Below are positions 52,309-64,000 of a stretch of 64,000 nucleotides of DNA, piece by piece. The translations under genes were made by a program, and so were the position numbers. Under the pieces are notes generated by a model that saw only the letters and a program-made list of their open reading frames with translations, did not search any database and was not told the origin of the DNA. Numbering within the stretch: the stretch's first letter is position 1; each line of letters opens with the position of its first letter. This stretch comes from Panacagrimonas sp. (GTDB taxonomy: Bacteria; Pseudomonadota; Gammaproteobacteria; Nevskiales; Nevskiaceae): NCBI RefSeq assembly GCF_020697055.1, contig NZ_JAJFBP010000034.1, positions 25,666 to 89,665 of the forward strand, given 5' to 3'.

Positions 52309-52804
52309 GAGCGCGTAGGGGGTTCTACGTGCTCGCCGCAAAATCCCCTTTCGGCAATACTTTGTTCCCTATCCTGGGGGCCGATGAAAACGTACCGCGT
52401 CGACAACGCCGAAGTGCCGAGCTTCGATGGGACTGTCATGGCGATCGTTGAACGATTTCCGGAGGACTCTGGTTCGGACCGCCGTTTCGGAATTCGAAAC
52501 TCGGGCGGCTTCATCTATCGGTCCGTGTCGACGGGCAGCAGCGCTGAGACCGAAGCGTTCGTCCTTGCCATGCTGGAGTTGGATTTCTTGAAGAGGTGCA
52601 CGACAGGATGCATGTGCGCTATGGGTTCGACGGGGTCTTTCGCAGACGCTGACCACGATTGTCTGCCGGTGGTACCCCTGCCCTTCTGTCGAAGCGTTAG
52701 CGCCGGTAGTGGGGCTCGCAACGCCACGCCATTCAGTGCACCTCAACATAGGCACGCCTGCCGCGAGGATGGCATTCCTCCACGCACCCGGTAACGATGC
52801 CGTC
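52309..52804. other. Stretch with one doubtful small frame
   Basis: A frame at 52384-52794 starts MKTYRVDNAEVPSFDGTVM and looks protein-like for about 60 residues (FGIRNSGGFIYRSVSTGSS), then turns into random-looking sequence, so it may be a damaged small gene. Nothing else recognised. Confidence 0.4.
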
Positions 52805-53515
52805 ATGGCCCGTCGCGTTCGCATTCGCCTCGAGGGCGCCGCCGACTCCATCTCGGGGCTCGTGGACGCACCGCGGGCAGCGAGCGCAGCGCTGGTCCTG
52901 GCCCACGGTGCGGGTGCCGGCATGGAGCACCCCTTCATGTCCGCCGTCGCACAAGGGCTCGCGGATCGAGATCTCGCAGTGCTGCGATTTCAGTTTCCCT
53001 TTATGGAGCGCGGGAGTCGACGACCCGATGGACCCGCCGTTGCGCACGCGGCGATCCGTGCGGCCGTGCGCGTCGCGGCAGGCCGATTTGGGGACCTGCC
53101 TCTGTATGCCGGCGGCAAGTCGTTCGGCGGGCGGATGACCTCCCAGGCGCAGTCCCAGAATCCGCTGCCAGGGGTTCGGGGCCTGTTCTTTCTCGGTTTC
53201 CCTTTGCACCCCGCCGGCAAGACGTCGACACAACGCGCCGCACACCTGGCCGACGTGCGCATTCCGATGCTGATCGTCCAGGGAACACGGGACGCGCTTG
53301 GATCGACTCGATCGCTGCAGCGCGTGATCACGCATCTGAAACTCGCGGCCCGACTGCACCCGGTTTCGCAAGCCGACCACGCGTTTCACGTCCCTGCCCG
53401 CTCGGGTCGCACCGACCAAGCGGTCCTCGAGGATGTCATCGATGTCTTGGCGCAGTGGATAACAGGACCGCCGAAGCGCGCGGCGCGATCCCGTAGAGTG
53501 ACGCCGTCGATTTGA
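52805..53515 (+). CDS. Alpha/beta hydrolase of the KANL3/Tex30 or dienelactone type
   Basis: A 236-residue hydrolase from ATG at 52805. ALVLAHGAGAGMEHPFM is the oxyanion region, YAGGKSFGGRMTSQAQ the nucleophile elbow (Ser), LIVQGTRDALG the acid and QADHAFHVP the histidine. Family members are often stand-alone with unknown substrates. It is translated in a different frame from the doubtful ORF upstream. Confidence 0.85.
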   Translation: MARRVRIRLEGAADSISGLVDAPRAASAALVLAHGAGAGMEHPFMSAVAQGLADRDLAVLRFQFPFMERGSRRPDGPAVAHAAIRAAVRVAAGRFGDLPLYAGGKSFGGRMTSQAQSQNPLPGVRGLFFLGFPLHPAGKTSTQRAAHLADVRIPMLIVQGTRDALGSTRSLQRVITHLKLAARLHPVSQADHAFHVPARSGRTDQAVLEDVIDVLAQWITGPPKRAARSRRVTPSI

Positions 53516-53634
53516 CGCATCACGTTGGCGGCATCGACGTGCAGACCCGGACCAGACGACGAGCGCAGGGGTCCGATCGCGTGAACGGCACCTGAGACGG
53601 GTCGCCCTCGTCCGGTTCTTGCAAGCGCTCGCTC

Positions 53635-56433
<2,799 letters not shown>

Positions 56434-57337
56434 CCCTCTCACGCGCTCGATGTGCACTTTCAGACTGGCACGTCGGTCGAACGCGGCATTTCGCGGGTGC
56501 GCGGCGTACCACGGATCCAGTCGCACGAAAAACCCCTGAAATCAGCATTCGTGCGTCGCCTTTACGTTGGCGCACGATTTGCCATGGAGTTACTCCCCCA
56601 AAGAGATCCCCATGGCCTTCGGTGAGCGTCACCCCGCTGCAACCGATATTGACCGCGTAGGGCGCCTATCGGGGGTACGAATGCGGAATCCCGCGGGGCA
56701 GACTTCTCCAGATCCGTCGGCATTGGGTTCACGGCCGGTGGGAATGCAGCGGCGAGCCGCTCCCCTTCGCATGCCAGGTCGCGCAGCCGACGCCGCGCCC
56801 GCTCGTTCCACACGCCGTCTCGTCAGCGCCATGACGATGCCGTGCTCGGCGTGTCGCGAGATGGCGTTGTCGACCGCGCCGACGGGGTGTAGCTGCCGTT
56901 CGCGAGGTTCGCATGACGCTGATGCAACCCCAGCCGCATCACAATGCGCGTTACGGAGACGCTCCCTGCAACTCGCCGCCTTCGTCGTCGGCAGGGTCGC
57001 GTAACGCCCTGTTCTTCGCCGACCACGGACGCGCGATGATCGAGGGTAGCCATGCCAGCGCGCGAGAAAAGGTTGGGACGTGCCCGCCGCATGCCGTGGA
57101 TATACATCCGGAGCAACAGAAACGCGTATGCCAACCGACTGGATCGACTCGTTCCACAGCCGGCGGTGTGACCTCGAGGGACCCGCCGAATCGGGCGCGG
57201 CTCGCGTTTCGGGCAAGTTGCCGTGGGACAACGAGCCTCTTGATCTACGAGACCGGTCCGTGGAGTGGTTCGTGCTACTTCGACATCCCCCGGACGACTT
57301 TTCCAGCGCGTCGGGTCATTCATGACACACGCGAGCT
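56434..57337. other. Gene-poor stretch between two kinases
   Basis: About 0.9 kb with short overlapping frames on both strands and no domain, start or repeat I can support. The sequence pattern is like the other degraded gaps in 45-52 kb. Confidence 0.55.
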
Positions 57338-59287
57338 ATGCACGAGGTTCCCCACGGGTCCACGTCGCCCCCTGAACACCACGACCCCCGACCGCTCGGA
57401 CTGAGAAGTGTGACCGACGCGGACTTTCGATCGATGATCGAGGCGGTTACCGACTACGCGATCTTCCTTCTCGACGTGAATGGCGTGGTGCAGACCTGGA
57501 ACGCCGGCGCGCACCGCTTGAAGGGCTACGAAGCGCACGAGGTCATTGGCCAGCACTTCTCTCTTTTCTACCCCTTGGAGCTGGTGCAGAAAGGCTGGCC
57601 GACGCACGAGCTGACTGAGGCGGCCCGCTTGGGGCGATTCGAGGACGAAGGATGGCGCCTGCGAAAGGACGGGACGCGCTTTTGGGCCAACATCATCATC
57701 ACGCGCTTGCTGCAACCCACCGGGGAGCTCCGCGGGTTTTGCAAGATTACGCGCGACCTGACGGAGCGCCGCGAGCACGAAGAACTGGTGCGGCTCAGTG
57801 AAGAGCGATTCCGGTTGCTGGTCGACAACGTCCGGGACTTTTCGATCTTCATGCTCGACCCCTCTGGCCACGTCGTCAGCTGGAACACGGGCGCCGAAAA
57901 GATTTCGGGCTTCAAGGCGCAGGACGTGATCGGCCAGCACTTTTCCATGTTCTATGCCGAAGATCGGCCGGTGGCCGTGGCCGCGGCAGAAGAGGAGATG
58001 AAAACGGCGTTAAGCCACGGCCGCTTCGAGGATGAGGGATGGCGGCTACGAAAGGACGGCAGCCGCTATTGGGCCCGCGTGGTATTGACGCCGGTGCACG
58101 ACGAGTCGGGATGTCACCGCGGATTTGCCAAGGTCACGCAAGACCTGACCCAGACGCGGCGGGTGTCCGCCCTGGAAGATGAGGGGCGACGCGTCACCGA
58201 CTTTCTCGCCATGCTCGGGCACGAACTGCGCAATCCGCTCGCGCCGATCGGGCACGTCGCGGCGCTGCTCGATAGCGAACCGTCCCCAACCAAAACCGTC
58301 ACGGTGGCCAGACAGGTCCTGCGTCGCCAGCTCCACCAGATCACGCGTTTGGTCGACGACCTGCTGGACGTGGGGCGCATCACCACCGGCAAGGTCCGAG
58401 TCGAGCGCAAGCCAGTCGATGTGCGCGGGGTAGTGCTGCAAGCGGCCGAATCCGTGGATTCCGTGATGCGCGCAAAACAGCATCATTTCACGATGGACAT
58501 CGGCACCGAGCCGGTGTGGGTTTCCGGAGACCAGGCTCGATTGGTCCAGGTCGTAAGCAACCTGCTGGGAAACGCCGCGAAGTTCACGGGACGAGGCGGA
58601 CGCCTGCGCGTGGGCATGACGGTGGACGGTGCCATGGTCGAAATCCGTGTTCGGGACAACGGACCCGGGGTTCCGCCCCACCTGCAGGACGGCGTCTTCA
58701 ATCTGTTTGTGCAAGGCCGGCAGGACATCTCGCGCACCGAGGGGGGACTGGGCTTGGGGTTGTCCTTGGCCAAACACCTTGTAAACCTGCACGGCGGCCA
58801 GCTCGAACTCTTCAGCGCCGGAATTCCGGGAAAGGGCAGCGAATTCGTCGTCCGCCTCCGGGTGGCGGACGCGCCTCACGACGTCGCCGCGGCGCCGCGC
58901 GCGGGTCAGCCACGCGTGCTCGTGGTCGATGACAACATCGACGCCGCCAACACGCTGCAGCTGCTGGTTGAGACGCTCGGATACGACGTGCAGGTGGTCT
59001 ACGACGGACGTGCGGCGGTCGAAGCCATCACCCGGACCCGCCCTGACGTCGTCCTTCTCGACATCGGCCTGCCGGAGCTTTCGGGGTTGGAGGTGGCAAA
59101 CGAAGTGGGGCTCCGCCTGGTCGAGGCGCCGGCCTTGGTGGCCGTCACCGGTTACAACCAGCCGGCGGATCGCGATGCGACGCTCAGCGCCGGCTTCGTC
59201 GCCCACCTCGCCAAGCCGGTCGATTTGACGCGACTCACGGGACTTCTGCAACAACTGGCGCCAATCGCACGGCCCCGCGCTCATTGA
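57338..59287 (+). CDS. Hybrid sensor histidine kinase, two PAS domains and one receiver
   Basis: A 649-residue cytoplasmic kinase. Two closely similar PAS domains (about 25-140 and 150-270) each carry the FSxFY segment (IGQHFSLFYPLE, IGQHFSMFYAED) and WRLRKDG, which suggests an internal duplication; this type often binds a flavin or haem, but the sequence alone does not tell. The H-box is FLAMLGHELRNPLAPIGH, the ATPase domain has NLLGNAAKF, DNGPGV and GGLGLGLSLAK, and the receiver has VVDDNID, LLDIGLPEL and LAKPVD. The start ATG at 57338 has no strong ribosome-binding site. Confidence 0.92.
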   Translation: MHEVPHGSTSPPEHHDPRPLGLRSVTDADFRSMIEAVTDYAIFLLDVNGVVQTWNAGAHRLKGYEAHEVIGQHFSLFYPLELVQKGWPTHELTEAARLGRFEDEGWRLRKDGTRFWANIIITRLLQPTGELRGFCKITRDLTERREHEELVRLSEERFRLLVDNVRDFSIFMLDPSGHVVSWNTGAEKISGFKAQDVIGQHFSMFYAEDRPVAVAAAEEEMKTALSHGRFEDEGWRLRKDGSRYWARVVLTPVHDESGCHRGFAKVTQDLTQTRRVSALEDEGRRVTDFLAMLGHELRNPLAPIGHVAALLDSEPSPTKTVTVARQVLRRQLHQITRLVDDLLDVGRITTGKVRVERKPVDVRGVVLQAAESVDSVMRAKQHHFTMDIGTEPVWVSGDQARLVQVVSNLLGNAAKFTGRGGRLRVGMTVDGAMVEIRVRDNGPGVPPHLQDGVFNLFVQGRQDISRTEGGLGLGLSLAKHLVNLHGGQLELFSAGIPGKGSEFVVRLRVADAPHDVAAAPRAGQPRVLVVDDNIDAANTLQLLVETLGYDVQVVYDGRAAVEAITRTRPDVVLLDIGLPELSGLEVANEVGLRLVEAPALVAVTGYNQPADRDATLSAGFVAHLAKPVDLTRLTGLLQQLAPIARPRAH

Positions 59288-59392
59288 TCGCAGCAACTTC
59301 GCGCAGGTACCGACGTGCTTTGCGCCGGCGGACGGAATCAGATGACCAGTACCCCATGACGCACCGTCCCTCCCGGGCGCAGGCCGCCGTCC

Positions 59393-60625
59393 TTGAACGC
59401 GCTGGCGGGCGGACCCCCACTCCGCTGCTGCGGGCGCTGGGATCGCGTCGCATCGACGCGCGCGAACTCCGCGTGGGGCGTGACCGACGCACAGGCCTTG
59501 GCAGCGCTGGAACCCGAGTGGGACGCCCTCGAGTCACAGATCCTGCCGCGCACACCTTTTCGCACCGCCTCTGGAACCAGCTCTGGTGGCGTCATTTCGG
59601 CGAGGCGTCGTCCCAGGCGCGCGACGAGATGCGGGTTTATACGTTTCGCGATGTCCAAGGCGCCTTGATCGGCATTGCTCCGATGGTGCTCACGCGCCGT
59701 CCCGGGCTGCTTCCGCTGGTGCGGCAACTGCAGTACTTCGGCGCCGATCCCAATGTCACCGAGATTCGCGGGCCGATCTGCCGGCCGCGCGATCAGTATC
59801 GCGTGGCCGAAGCCCTGCGCCACCGCCTGCTGGTGGAATCGGCACAGTGGGACTGGTTGCAATGGTTCGGACCCTTGTCGTCGAAGCTCGGGCAACCGCT
59901 GTTCGAAGATGACCAGTTCGAACGGGCGGAGCCGCTGGAAGAGTTCTACCTGCCTTTGCCGGACACCTGGGACGCATTTCGCGGCACCCTGATCCGCAAC
60001 GTGAAAGAATCGATCCGCAGGTGTTACAACTCGCTCAAGCGAGACGGACTCGCGCATACCTTCGAGGTGGTGACCCATCCCGACGACGTCGGCGTGGCGC
60101 TCGAGATCTTCTTCCACCTGCACGCCGAACGTGCCCTGCTCGCGGATACCGTGGCGCACCCGGATGTCTTTGCCGGCGACGTGGCCCGCCGGTTCTTGAC
60201 CGACTACGCACAGGCGCTGGCGCGTCGCAATCAATTGCGCATTTTCCAGATGTCGATTGGGGGCGAGGTGGTCGCCACACGCCTCGGATTCGCTTTCGGC
60301 GACGACCTGTACCGCATGGCGGCGCTATAGCGTGATGACGACCGTCGTGGTCGAGGCCTTGCGCTGGGCGATCCAGCGGGGGTTTCGTCGCGTGCACCTG
60401 TCGACGGGACGCGATGTTTCCAAGCTGCGGTGGGGTCCGTCGGTGATCGCGCGATCCGGGGGCACCCTGGTCGCCGGGCACTGGGCCAGCGCGATGCGAT
60501 TCCGCCTGTTCCACTTCGCACGCGGGCAGGTCGCAAGCGATACGTGGATGGGCCGGCTCCTCAGTCCGTGGCGTCGAAGGGCGTCCGACCCGGTGGGTGA
60601 GCGGCGTTCCATGCCGATGACGTGA
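59393..60625 (+). pseudogene. GNAT/CelD-like acyltransferase, disrupted twice
   Basis: A BioF2/CelD-type N-acetyl- or acyltransferase used in polysaccharide work. The N-terminal part (ALAALEPEWDALESQILPR) is in one frame, the middle (LWNQLWWRHFGEASSQARDE to FAFGDDLYRMAAL) in a second from about 59570, and the end (RRYSVMTTVVVEALRWAIQ, then HLSTGRDVSKLRWGP) returns to the first from about 60316. At the second break about nine conserved residues (the usual YYSGYDP region) are also missing, pointing to a deletion rather than only a miscalled base. The last 65 bases overlap the convergent response regulator. Confidence 0.8.
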
Positions 60626-61028
60626 GGATCCTCTCGCACACTTGCGGATCGAACTCACCCATCGACGCGCGCGCGGGCAGCTGCCGCAACAGCACCAGCA
60701 GATCGGGCAACACGAACGGCTTCTGAAGGAACTCCGTCGAGGCCGGCATCCCTGCAGGCAGTGCCGACTCGCGCCGCGCGGCGCTCATGAGAATGACGCG
60801 CACCCCCTCCAAGGCCGGGCGCCCGCGGATCTCGCTCAGCAGGGCCCACCCATCCATGAAGGGCAACATCAGATCCAGCAGCACGACGTCGATCCCACCT
60901 TGGAGCAACCGTTCCATGGCCCATCGCCCGTCGCTCGCGGTCTCGACCGAGTAGCCCTCGTCCCGTAGCCATGCGGACAGAGCGCTCGACAAGTCGTGCT
61001 CGTCGTCCACGATCAGGATGGTCGTCAC
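60561..61028 (-). CDS. Single-domain response regulator
   Basis: A 155-residue receiver with a short C-terminal extension. The acidic pair is in LIVDDEHD, the acceptor in VVLLDLMLPFMDG, the threonine/serine in ILMSAARRES, and the lysine in FLQKPFVLPD. There is no DNA-binding or enzymatic output. The GTG start at 61028 overlaps the KaiC-like stop (GTGA), so the two are made together. Confidence 0.9.
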   Translation of the reverse strand: MTTILIVDDEHDLSSALSAWLRDEGYSVETASDGRWAMERLLQGGIDVVLLDLMLPFMDGWALLSEIRGRPALEGVRVILMSAARRESALPAGMPASTEFLQKPFVLPDLLVLLRQLPARASMGEFDPQVCERILTSSAWNAAHPPGRTPFDATD

Positions 61029-62512
61029 GGGTTTTCGGCCCGACGCTCCGGCGCGTTCGCAGGCCGGAACCCCGTGGTCGGCAGACACACGGATTCGGGC
61101 TCGATGTGCACCCCCCCGTCGGTGATCTCGAACAGGTGCACGCGTGGATTCAGCGGTTGATTGCGCACCTTGAGGATGGAAACGGTGCGGCGCCGCTCGT
61201 TCTGATACTCGAGGTAGCGGAGCGCCACCACGTTGTGGCCGGCAGCGGACACGCCTTCGGCCGAGAGCTGATCCAGGGCGTAATCCTGAGGATCGCTTCG
61301 CGTGGGCACCTCGACACTGGCCATGGCGGTGCAGCCGTGGTTGCGCAGCTCGAGCGCGAGCGCAGTGAAAATGGCGGAGAGGCGGTCGGGCTCGTCGACC
61401 AACTGCCGAAGCGCAGCCACACTGTCGATGAAGACCCGCCGGGGCCGACGGCTCCGCAACTGTTTCACCAGCCGGGTCAGGATCTCGTCGATCGTGGTTT
61501 CGAGCGTGGGACACCACAGCATCTCCACCACGCCCTCGCGCAGGCGCGCCTCGAGATTCAGCCCAAGCCGGGTCGCTTTGGCTGCCAGATCTGGCGGGGT
61601 CTCGTAGAAACCCAGGATCAAGCCGGTCTCGTCGCCGCCGCAAGGCTCGAGGAAGTGCATCCCCAGGGTCGTCTTGCCGATCCCGGGAGGACCGATCACC
61701 AGCGTGGTGGAACCCGTCGAGACGCCCCCGGAGCACAGCTGATCGAGCGTGGCCAAGCCGGTGGACCGCGCAGGGCCGGCCGTATGGCGCGAGGCGTCGG
61801 GGTCGACGATGGATTCGATCCGGGGGAAGACCTCGATGCCGGCGGCGCTGATCGAATAGGCGTGCGTACCCGAGAGAAAATCCATCCCGCGCATCTTGCG
61901 AAAGGTGATAGTGCGCAAGAGCCGTCGGCCCTGCACGCGCATGCCCAGATAGATAAGGCAGTCCACCATTCCCTGGGCCTCGCGCAAGCGCTCGGACCGC
62001 GGAGGGCTCAGCAGAATCATCGTGCACCCGAACAAGGTGCACTGCGCCTGGAACTGATGGACGACCTTCTGCAGCGCAAGGTCGTCAGGGGCCAATAGCG
62101 CGGCCGTGGAAAAGCCGTCGAGCACGACCAGCGTGGCCCCGAGTCGCTGGATTTCGCGCAGCATCACCACGTGCAGCGCGTCGAGTCCGCCCTCTTCGAG
62201 GATACGAAACGCGCTGATGAAGTGTAGCTGCTGTTCGTACGCCTCTTGCCGATGAAAGCCGAGTTGCGACATGTGGAGCTGCATGCGCGCATGGTTTTCG
62301 ACCAGAAGCGTCACGAACAACGCAGTGCCACCCTCGGCCACATGGTGATGACAGATTTGATTCCCGAGGATCGTCTTGCCCGCTCCAGAAGGGCCGCGAA
62401 CCAGGGTCACCGATCCCGCGGGCAGTCCGCCCTTCAGCGCCAGATCCAGTCCGGGTACACCGGTGGACATCCGCGGGAGACGCGACGAACGAGGCGATTC
62501 AGCCGGCGCCAC
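61025..62512 (-). CDS. KaiC-like double RecA ATPase
   Basis: A 495-residue protein with two KaiC-type RecA ATPase domains: Walker A GPSGAGKT at 40-47 and GPPGIGKTT at 274-282. Walker B-like ends are ATLVVLDGFS and RVFIDSVAAL. The GTG at 62512 begins the open frame, but ATG 14 codons later (MSTGVPGLDLAL) is the better start. No kaiA or kaiB is nearby, so it belongs with the widespread KaiC-like proteins of signalling rather than a clock. It is probably one operon with the response regulator that follows. Confidence 0.87.
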   Translation of the reverse strand: MAPAESPRSSRLPRMSTGVPGLDLALKGGLPAGSVTLVRGPSGAGKTILGNQICHHHVAEGGTALFVTLLVENHARMQLHMSQLGFHRQEAYEQQLHFISAFRILEEGGLDALHVVMLREIQRLGATLVVLDGFSTAALLAPDDLALQKVVHQFQAQCTLFGCTMILLSPPRSERLREAQGMVDCLIYLGMRVQGRRLLRTITFRKMRGMDFLSGTHAYSISAAGIEVFPRIESIVDPDASRHTAGPARSTGLATLDQLCSGGVSTGSTTLVIGPPGIGKTTLGMHFLEPCGGDETGLILGFYETPPDLAAKATRLGLNLEARLREGVVEMLWCPTLETTIDEILTRLVKQLRSRRPRRVFIDSVAALRQLVDEPDRLSAIFTALALELRNHGCTAMASVEVPTRSDPQDYALDQLSAEGVSAAGHNVVALRYLEYQNERRRTVSILKVRNQPLNPRVHLFEITDGGVHIEPESVCLPTTGFRPANAPERRAENP

Positions 62513-62615
62513 GACGGTCTCGCACGTCGTTTGAGGGAGGAAGCATTCGGTCCCTCAGCAAGTGCAATGCCTATCAGCGCACACCGACCGACGCTGCGTT
62601 GCTTCCGCTAAGGCC

Positions 62616-64000
62616 TCACCGCTTGCGAAGGATCCAGGCCCTGCGCGCGCCGTTTTCGGCCACGCGTCGCAGCACGGCCTTGGCGTCGTCCTCGGTAGCG
62701 AGCCCTTCGACCACGACGCGGTAAGAGGAGCGGCCGCGCACGATCTCGGGACGCACCGTGGCGAGGATCTGCCGCTCGCGCAGTTGCGCCGCCACGTACT
62801 CCGCCGCCTCCGAGGAGGCATAGGTCTGCACGTTGACGATCCATTCGCTCGAGGGCGCGACGTCGCCATCGGCGTCACGTGGCGCAAGGGGGATCGGCAC
62901 CTCGGAGGGTGCAACCGGGCCGGGCGCGAACGCGATCAGCGGCTCCACGGGGCGTTCGGCTTTGATGGGGGGCGTGTCGAACGAAGGTACCGGGGTTCGC
63001 GCCGCCGCCACGTCGGCCGACGTAGACGTGGACGTGGACGTGGACGAAGCGGACACCTCGGGTCGTGCGCGGTCGGCCGGCACAGAGGGTGAGCCGCCGT
63101 GCGACGGTGGGGCTTCCTGCGCGCGCGTGGACGTCGATGCCACCGGCGCCTTCGCGTCGATGCTTCGCTCCGAGACGACCGGAGCCGTTGGTGGACGGGC
63201 CGGCGATCCGCGTGCGCCGCTCGTCGTCGCACGCCCCGCGGCCTCCGAAGGCGTCATCGCGCCCGCTTGCGCGTTCGGCGCGAGTCCGGGCAAGGCCGGT
63301 TTACCCGCGCCGGGTGGGAAGGCTTCGGCCATCGAGACCAGCGTTGCCGCGACACGCTCGCGCTCGCGGGTGACCGCGCGATTGACGTTCCGCTCCATCG
63401 CTTCGAGGTCCGACACCGGCAGCGGCTCCGGAATCGCGATCGGCACGGATCGGACGCGCGGCATCGGAAGCGGCGGGTACGAGGCGTCGTTCGTCGCGAG
63501 GTTCGCCGTCACCGGGGGTGGGACGGACGCGGCACCCTGGGTCGGTCGGAGGACGCTGGCGAGCGCCGGACTGCCGGGCGACGCGGTCACGCCCGGGGTG
63601 GCCTCAGATGGTTCGAACGGGCGGCCCGGTGCGACGTGGGCGAGCAACATGCGCCGAGCCTGTACACGAGCCCAGGATTCCGACGCCACGTTCGCCAGGG
63701 TCGGGACTTGTCGATTCAAGCGCAGACAGCTGCCGGCCGGAGGGGAGCCCGACCAGTCCGGGGCACCCGTGATGCGCATCGAACCCGAGATCAGACACGC
63801 GATCGAGTCCCCGCCCTGCGTTTCGAACGCAACCTCGCCGCCGTCCACGTGCGCGAGCCACCGCCCGAAGGCCACGGCGAAGCGCGCATGTTGGGACTGC
63901 GGAGAGACCGTGATCTTCAAATAGCCGTTGTCGAGACGCAGTGCGGTGGGGGATTTGCCCTCTCCGTCCGCGGACGATGGCGGCGACACCACCACCTGTG
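62616..64000 (-). CDS. SPOR-domain protein with FecR-like domain (5' end outside window)
   Basis: The visible 461 or so codons begin with a beta-rich FecR-like stretch (VAFGRWLAHVDGGEVAFET, then GDSIACLISGSMRITG), continue through a long Pro/Ala/Thr-rich spacer, and end with a SPOR domain (WIVNVQTYASSEAAEYVAAQ, then YRVVVEGLATEDDAKAVLRR). SPOR domains bind denuded peptidoglycan at septa or poles. The frame is open to the window edge and the GTG at 63995 is not a convincing start, so the gene begins upstream of 64000. Confidence 0.78.
   Translation of the reverse strand, partial: QVVVSPPSSADGEGKSPTALRLDNGYLKITVSPQSQHARFAVAFGRWLAHVDGGEVAFETQGGDSIACLISGSMRITGAPDWSGSPPAGSCLRLNRQVPTLANVASESWARVQARRMLLAHVAPGRPFEPSEATPGVTASPGSPALASVLRPTQGAASVPPPVTANLATNDASYPPLPMPRVRSVPIAIPEPLPVSDLEAMERNVNRAVTRERERVAATLVSMAEAFPPGAGKPALPGLAPNAQAGAMTPSEAAGRATTSGARGSPARPPTAPVVSERSIDAKAPVASTSTRAQEAPPSHGGSPSVPADRARPEVSASSTSTSTSTSADVAAARTPVPSFDTPPIKAERPVEPLIAFAPGPVAPSEVPIPLAPRDADGDVAPSSEWIVNVQTYASSEAAEYVAAQLRERQILATVRPEIVRGRSSYRVVVEGLATEDDAKAVLRRVAENGARRAWILRKR
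63019..63048 (-). repeat. Hexanucleotide repeat in the SPOR-protein spacer
   Basis: Five consecutive hexamers on the plus strand (GACGTA, three GACGTG, then GACGAA) encode an alternating Ser/Thr stretch (SSTSTSTSTSA) on the minus strand. Such a repeat can change length by slippage without breaking the frame. Confidence 0.85.

Overview
The window is GC-rich and densely coded, and it fits a gammaproteobacterium related to the Xanthomonadales/Lysobacter branch. The support is the run rrtA-fabD-fabG-acpP-fabF-pabB-pabC-mltG-tmk-holB-pilZ, a type II secretion operon gspGHIJKLMN, nudJ-mnmA, and a DksA with a Lys/Ala/Pro-rich N-terminus and only two of the usual four zinc cysteines. I do not assign a genus. 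Coordinates and starts come from reading frames, start codons, ribosome-binding sites and stop/start overlaps; family names come from recognised motifs, not from database searches.

Layout. 0-6.7 kb: the end of a cytochrome c, a FadL-like outer-membrane protein with an exact 72-bp internal duplication, a histidine-kinase remnant, a small lipoprotein, dksA, and a regulator with two cyclic-nucleotide-binding domains and a rhodanese domain. 6.7-15.8 kb (minus strand): a fatty-acid, aminodeoxychorismate and replication operon with 1-4-bp gene overlaps. 15.8-21.7 kb (plus): type II secretion pseudopilins and the inner-membrane assembly platform, divergent from a rhombosortase-like protease. 21.7-29.2 kb: nudJ, mnmA, a lipase-like hydrolase, an SDR, an EF-hand protein, an acyl-CoA dehydrogenase, a YkgJ protein and a TPR/TonB-C protein.

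29.3-41.1 kb holds the most interesting locus. Eleven co-directional genes encode four lipoproteins, a membrane-anchored TPR protein, a membrane-anchored PEGA-repeat protein with a formylglycine-enzyme-like domain that lacks the usual cysteines, a tiny exported acidic protein, a MotA/TolQ/ExbB-type channel protein, a possible actin/Hsp70-like protein, and two von Willebrand A (vWA) proteins. Each vWA protein has one N-terminal membrane helix that looks like that of ExbD/TolR, including a single aspartate at its start. I infer a proton-motive-force-driven envelope machine in which vWA domains replace the usual periplasmic domain of ExbD, TolR or MotB. I know of no characterised system with this composition.

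41-64 kb is accessory in character. It has several gene-poor stretches, a flavodoxin-like quinone reductase fused to a UbiA prenyltransferase, a peptidoglycan-binding zincin-like protein, a Phd/nucleotidyltransferase toxin-antitoxin pair, two large hybrid histidine kinases, a KaiC-like/response-regulator pair, a SPOR-domain protein cut by the window end, and four decayed genes (a Crp/Fnr remnant, a frameshifted TVP38 protein, a twice-disrupted GNAT, and the kinase remnant at 2 kb). No rRNA, tRNA, CRISPR array or intact insertion sequence was recognised.
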